Assembly: GCF_009296265.1 (NCBI RefSeq)
Contig: NZ_WBJS01000006.1
Coordinates: 124,001-188,000, forward strand
Direction: 5' to 3'
Length of the DNA: 64,000 nucleotides
DNA from: Thioclava sp. JE_KL1
GTDB taxonomy: Bacteria > Pseudomonadota > Alphaproteobacteria > Rhodobacterales > Rhodobacteraceae
Below are positions 63,650-64,000 of this stretch, piece after piece. Every line of letters begins with the position of its first letter. Position 1 is the stretch's first letter. The notes beneath the pieces were generated by a model that did no database searches, had not been told where the DNA came from, and saw nothing but the letters and a program-made list of their open reading frames with translations. The position numbers and the translations under genes are program-made.

Positions 63650-64000
63650 CCGGCGACCTCCTGCGTGATGCGGGCCAGCGTTTCCAGCGCGGTCTTCGCC
63701 TTCCCGCTGTCGATGCTCTCGGCGGCCATTTCCGCCCCGGATTTCAGATCCGCGACCTTGTCGGCAACGACGAGCGCGGCAGCCGCGTTGAAGATCACCG
63801 CGTCGCGATAGGCCGAAGCCTCGCCATCCATCAGCGCGCGCAGGGCGGTGGCGTTCTCGGCCGCCGTGCCGCCGACCAGATCCTTGAACTTGTGCACGGG
63901 CAGGCCCGCATCCTCGGGGTGGATCTGGATCGACTCGATGCGGCCATTTTCCAGCGCGGCGACTTCGGTCGTGCCGCAAATGGTGATCTCGTCGGTGCCG
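63646..64000 (-). CDS. trpD: Anthranilate phosphoribosyltransferase, C-terminal part
   Basis: The last 117 residues of TrpD; the rest lies beyond the window edge. The reading continues to base 64000 and opens with the family motif GTDEIT, followed by [21 protein letters not shown] and the late segment [17 protein letters not shown]. It joins anthranilate to phosphoribosyl pyrophosphate. The stop overlaps the trpC start (ATGA). Confidence 0.95.
   Translation of the reverse strand, partial: GTDEITICGTTEVAALENGRIESIQIHPEDAGLPVHKFKDLVGGTAAENATALRALMDGEASAYRDAVIFNAAAALVVADKVADLKSGAEMAAESIDSGKAKTALETLARITQEVAG

Noticed and set aside
62852-63979. Longer trpC with an N-terminal extension
   Set aside because: The extension is the out-of-frame reading of trpD; the ATG at 63649 gives the standard TrpC N-terminus.
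1-64000. CRISPR array, tRNA or rRNA genes, prophage or integrated element
   Set aside because: I read for regularly spaced repeats, T-loop motifs, integrases and phage genes and found none; a tRNA scan would be the decisive check.

Overview
The window looks like the core chromosome of a GC-rich alphaproteobacterium of the Rhodobacterales (Rhodobacteraceae). The evidence is the petP-petR-petABC arrangement, a DUF2794 protein, alphaproteobacterial GTTC-N7-GTTC LexA boxes, and a Paracoccus-type sox cluster. A sulfur-oxidising genus such as Thioclava or a Paracoccus relative would fit, but the genus cannot be fixed from the sequence alone. I see no phage, insertion sequence, CRISPR array, tRNA or rRNA. 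Nearly every base belongs to a gene or a short intergenic gap, and long antisense open frames are common only because of the GC content.

Layout. 0-6 kb: cell-wall hydrolase, leucyl aminopeptidase, beta-carbonic anhydrase, a ribbon-helix-helix-like protein and a DUF4139 protein. 6.2-9.6 kb: TPP riboswitch and the thiamine transporter thiBPQ. 9.6-15.5 kb: glutathione-dependent formaldehyde dehydrogenase, two tandem I78 inhibitor lipoproteins, DUF2794, aroC, a TetR regulator, and NYN and ABM proteins. 15.5-20 kb: cytochrome bc1 (petABC) behind its regulators petR and petP. 20-30 kb: ilvE, a DMT exporter, queG, an FAD monooxygenase, an FzlA-like GST, the tfoX-recR-ybaB-dnaX run, a SoxH-like metallo-beta-lactamase fold protein and SRP RNA. 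30.5-40.8 kb: thiosulfate oxidation, soxT-soxR-soxS on the minus strand and soxV-W-X-Y-Z-A-B-C-D on the plus strand. 41-47 kb: glycerate 2-kinase, a 36-residue small protein, an aspartic protease, MarC, an HTH regulator, tatABC and a DUF815 ATPase. 47-51 kb: arginine/ornithine/polyamine catabolism with its Lrp regulator. 51-55 kb: surE-pcm-nlpD, an SDR and a DUF1284 protein. 55-64 kb: gltA, gltX, comEC, lexA, moeA, moaC, trpC and the 3' end of trpD.

How the parts fit. The sox genes encode the periplasmic thiosulfate-oxidising complex: SoxXA loads sulfur on SoxYZ, SoxB hydrolyses the sulfone, and SoxCD oxidises the sulfane. SoxV/SoxW/SoxS supply reductant, SoxT is a transporter and SoxR the repressor. 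SoxY, SoxB, SoxC and the Rieske protein carry twin-arginine signals, so the tatABC operon serves them. The molybdenum cofactor genes moaC and moeA serve SoxC. Electrons from Sox enter the c-type cytochrome pool shared with cytochrome bc1.

The most interesting signals are regulatory. There is a strong terminator plus AT-rich promoter-like DNA inside the sox gene run, between soxA and soxB. SoxR has a cysteine pair spaced like that of the persulfide sensor SqrR. The TPP riboswitch has readable sequestor and anti-sequestor strands. A dispersed composite intergenic repeat occurs nine times. Several perfect palindromes lie beside their likely regulators. I did not find a clearly novel multigene system.
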